Source of the DNA: Spirochaetaceae bacterium
GTDB taxonomy: Bacteria; Spirochaetota; Spirochaetia; Treponematales; Breznakiellaceae
Direction of reading: 5' to 3'
Length of the DNA: 6,723 bases
NCBI GenBank assembly: GCA_031279895.1
Contig: JAITHR010000128.1
Coordinates: 1 to 6,723, forward strand
The translations under genes and the position numbers were made by a program. Under the pieces are notes generated by a model. That model was given only the letters and a program-made list of their open reading frames with translations. It searched no databases and was not told the DNA's origin. Of the stretch, positions 5,497 to 6,723 are shown in pieces; the stretch's first letter is position 1, and each line of letters opens with the position of its first letter.

Positions 5497-5539
5497 GCGC
5501 CGGCGCCGGAGGCACAAAAGCTTCCTGATACCGCGGCAA

Positions 5540-5598
5540 AGCGGTCGTTGACCGCTAAGGGGCGCGGCGTCTCAACGAACATCGGCGGGGTTTGAGAC
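5540..5598. repeat. Two hairpins downstream of the 4807 gene
   Basis: AGCGGTC-GTT-GACCGCT (5540-5556) is a perfect seven-base stem with a three-base loop. GTCTCAA (5569-5575) pairs with TTGAGAC (5592-5598) across a 16-base loop. Neither is followed by a T-run, so neither is a standard terminator. The first lies 44 nt after the stop codon and could protect the 3' end of the message. Confidence 0.45.
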
Positions 5599-5607
5599 AG
5601 CGGGAGG

Positions 5608-5660
5608 CCGTTTAGAAAAAGGCGTAGGGCGTCGCGCACCGTAAGACGCTCGTGAAACGG
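5608..5660. other. Possible branched stem-loop E0
   Basis: CCGTTT (5608-5613) pairs with AAACGG (5655-5660). Inside it, GGGCGTC (5627-5633) pairs with GACGCTC (5645-5651) with one G-U. The 5' internal loop is 13 nt and the 3' internal loop is three. This geometry matches the two elements downstream, but no sequence is shared with them and the terminal loop is 11 nt, so the likeness may be chance. Confidence 0.3.
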
Positions 5661-5674
5661 TAAAAAAGGCCCGC

Positions 5675-5730
5675 CGGGGGGTAAAACTCCTTCTGATACC
5701 AAACCTTGTTTGGTTATGTTTTACCCTCCG
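5675..5730. other. Branched stem-loop E1, related to E2
   Basis: The outer stem pairs 5675-5687 with 5718-5730 (13 pairs including one G-U, ending GTAAAAC/GTTTTAC). A ten-base 5' internal loop (5688-5697, with CTCCTT at 5687-5692 spanning its edge) is followed by the inner stem ACCAAAC/GTTTGGT (5698-5704 with 5708-5714) closed by CTT. The 3' internal loop is three bases (5715-5717). No T-run follows, so termination is not the obvious role. E2, about 125 bp downstream, repeats this plan with compensating base changes. Confidence 0.6.
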
Positions 5731-5796
5731 CAGGCTTCTTTCCCAGCCGGTAGCGGCGGGAGACCAAGGTAAAAAAGTGCGTATAGAGAAAAAAAA

Positions 5797-5869
5797 CCGG
5801 CGGGAGTAACTCTCCTAAATTTAACTATCAAACGTCGTTTGATAAGTAGTTACTACCTGCCGGCTTTTT
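5797..5869. terminator. Branched stem-loop E2, likely bidirectional terminator
   Basis: The stem pairs CCGGCGGG (5797-5804) with CCTGCCGG (5856-5863) including one G-U, then after a bulged A it pairs AGTAACT (5805-5811) with AGTTACT (5848-5854). A 14-base 5' internal loop contains CTCCT (5812-5816). The inner stem is TATCAAAC/GTTTGATA (5826-5833 with 5837-5844) closed by GTC, with a three-base 3' internal loop. TTTTT follows on the plus strand (5865-5869) and eight A bases precede (5789-5796), giving a T-run on the minus strand. It lies 31 nt before the lipoprotein start, so it may attenuate that gene as well as end upstream transcription. Confidence 0.65.
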
Positions 5870-5900
5870 ATAAGTATATCAATCGTTAAGGAGGATATAC

Positions 5901-6723
5901 ATGAAACATTCCAAACTTTTTTTGACGGGAATGGCGGCGCTGCTGCTGTCATTCGGGCTTATGATGACGGGCTGCGACAGCGGCGGCGGGAGCGACGATC
6001 CGTCGGAATCGCCTGATGACTACTTTGTCATAACGCGGACAAATCCGGGCAGCAGTACTGGCGGTGATTACGCGGTGTTCACCGTACAGGTTAAAAAGAG
6101 CCTTGCGGGAAAACAGGTTGAATTCGCAAACGTGGCCGCCGGCAACGTAACGTACACAAACGCCGACGCGGATACCACGATTGCATCACAAACCACGGCC
6201 CTTATAGGGTTCTTTACCACCCAGGCAACCAAGTACGGCGCGGCGGTTGAGGGAACCACCACCGATACGGTGAAGCTCACCGCTACCGAAAACCCCCCTG
6301 CCGAAATTCCCGTGGCAAACGGGCCTAAGGTGGTCGATGTTACGGACATTCCCGCGCCGCCGCCGGAGGACACGTGGCTCCCGCCCGCAGCCAGCGGCGA
6401 GGACGGTGTCTTTACCGTTGTGGCTGATGCCGATTCTGTTACCGCTGTCGGGGAGATTCACTATGCCGCGGGCACCGTAACCTACTGGACCACGGAAAAG
6501 GTCACCAAAACAATCGGCGCCGGCCCCCTGCAAACCCTGCTCCTGACCCTCGCGGCTACTGACACGTTCACCATTGCCGTTGTCAACAACGTAGAGCAAA
6601 TCATCAACATTACGATCAATGGTACAACCGCTGATGTTCCCACGGGCAAGACCCTCACCGTCGGTGCCGGCACCACGCTGGACACCGGCGCGGCCGGCGT
6701 ACTGGCAGTTACCGGCACGCTCG
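5901..6723 (+). CDS. Surface or periplasmic lipoprotein, 5' part (runs off right edge)
   Basis: The frame opens at ATG 5901 with AAGGAGG (5888-5894) six bases upstream and stays open to the edge, giving 274 codons. The N-terminus is a lipoprotein signal peptide: MKHSK, a hydrophobic core (6-22), then the lipobox MTGC with the lipidated Cys25, and a DSGGGSDD linker suited to surface display. Residues from about 40 are Thr/Val/Ala-rich and predicted beta, with a Pro-rich hinge (IPAPPPEDTWLPP, about 152-164). The last 40 residues (TTADVPTGKTLTVGAGTTLDTGAAG region) look like the start of repetitive beta-helix rungs seen in adhesin-like proteins. No catalytic motif is visible. Function is unknown; adhesion or envelope decoration is an inference. 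E2 lies directly upstream and may regulate it. Confidence 0.88.
   Translation, partial: MKHSKLFLTGMAALLLSFGLMMTGCDSGGGSDDPSESPDDYFVITRTNPGSSTGGDYAVFTVQVKKSLAGKQVEFANVAAGNVTYTNADADTTIASQTTALIGFFTTQATKYGAAVEGTTTDTVKLTATENPPAEIPVANGPKVVDVTDIPAPPPEDTWLPPAASGEDGVFTVVADADSVTAVGEIHYAAGTVTYWTTEKVTKTIGAGPLQTLLLTLAATDTFTIAVVNNVEQIINITINGTTADVPTGKTLTVGAGTTLDTGAAGVLAVTGTL

Noticed and set aside
5493..5702. 69-codon minus-strand ORF
   Set aside because: TTG start without a ribosome binding site; it crosses several inverted repeats and has no recognisable features.
5782..5787. TATAGA as a -10 for the lipoprotein gene
   Set aside because: No acceptable -35 at 16-18 nt upstream, and transcripts would have to pass the E2 terminator; it remains possible only if E2 is a leader regulator.
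5675..5869. Integron attC sites (known in Treponema denticola)
   Set aside because: E1 and E2 are imperfect palindromes, but paired GTTRRRY and RYYYAAC core boxes at the stem base are not found, the internal loops are too large and the flanking genes do not look like cassettes.
6068..6718. Minus-strand ORFs inside the lipoprotein
   Set aside because: They are shadows of the plus-strand lipoprotein, which has the ribosome binding site, signal peptide and continuous frame.

Overview
The window most likely comes from a moderately GC-rich spirochaete of the treponeme type found in guts. This is an inference. It rests on the style of the lipoprotein signal peptide (a lysine-poor start, a Leu/Met-rich core and an MTGC lipobox followed by an Asp/Ser/Gly linker), on the general look of the hypothetical secreted or surface genes, and on the long intergenic tracts full of repeats. 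No rRNA or taxonomic marker gene is present.

Left part (1-3721, minus strand): an F-type ATP synthase operon reading right to left as atpE (c), atpF (b), atpH (delta), atpA (alpha) and atpG (gamma). The last gene is cut at the window edge a few residues before its expected end. The genes are tightly packed: a 17-nt gap, a direct stop/start junction, a 4-nt ATGA overlap and a 15-nt gap. This implies one transcript with coupled translation. A sigma70-type promoter (3771-3799, minus) sits just ahead of atpE. The a-subunit gene atpB, normally directly upstream of atpE, is not here. Beta and epsilon genes would be expected just beyond the left edge.

Middle part (about 3780-4800): 1 kb without a confident gene but rich in structure. 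It holds degenerate GC-rich repeats built on GCCTCCGGC, several hairpins, an 18-nt long-range inverted repeat, a possible 30-codon leaderless ORF with its own promoter, and a near-consensus minus-strand promoter (4293-4321) facing it. Most striking is a nine-copy, exactly 21-bp tandem array (4517-4705) whose invariant 14-nt core is a near-palindrome. A minus-strand open frame of 135 codons crosses the array, but coding is uncertain.

Right part (4807-6723, plus strand): a complete 229-residue protein with a helical N-terminal half and a fibronectin-III-like C-terminal half, of unknown function and with a strong ribosome binding site. Next comes a 400-bp spacer with two related branched stem-loops, the second a bidirectional terminator. 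Last is the 5' part (274 codons) of a surface lipoprotein that runs off the right edge.

The ATP synthase genes form a clear functional unit. The right-hand genes have no visible functional link to it or to each other.
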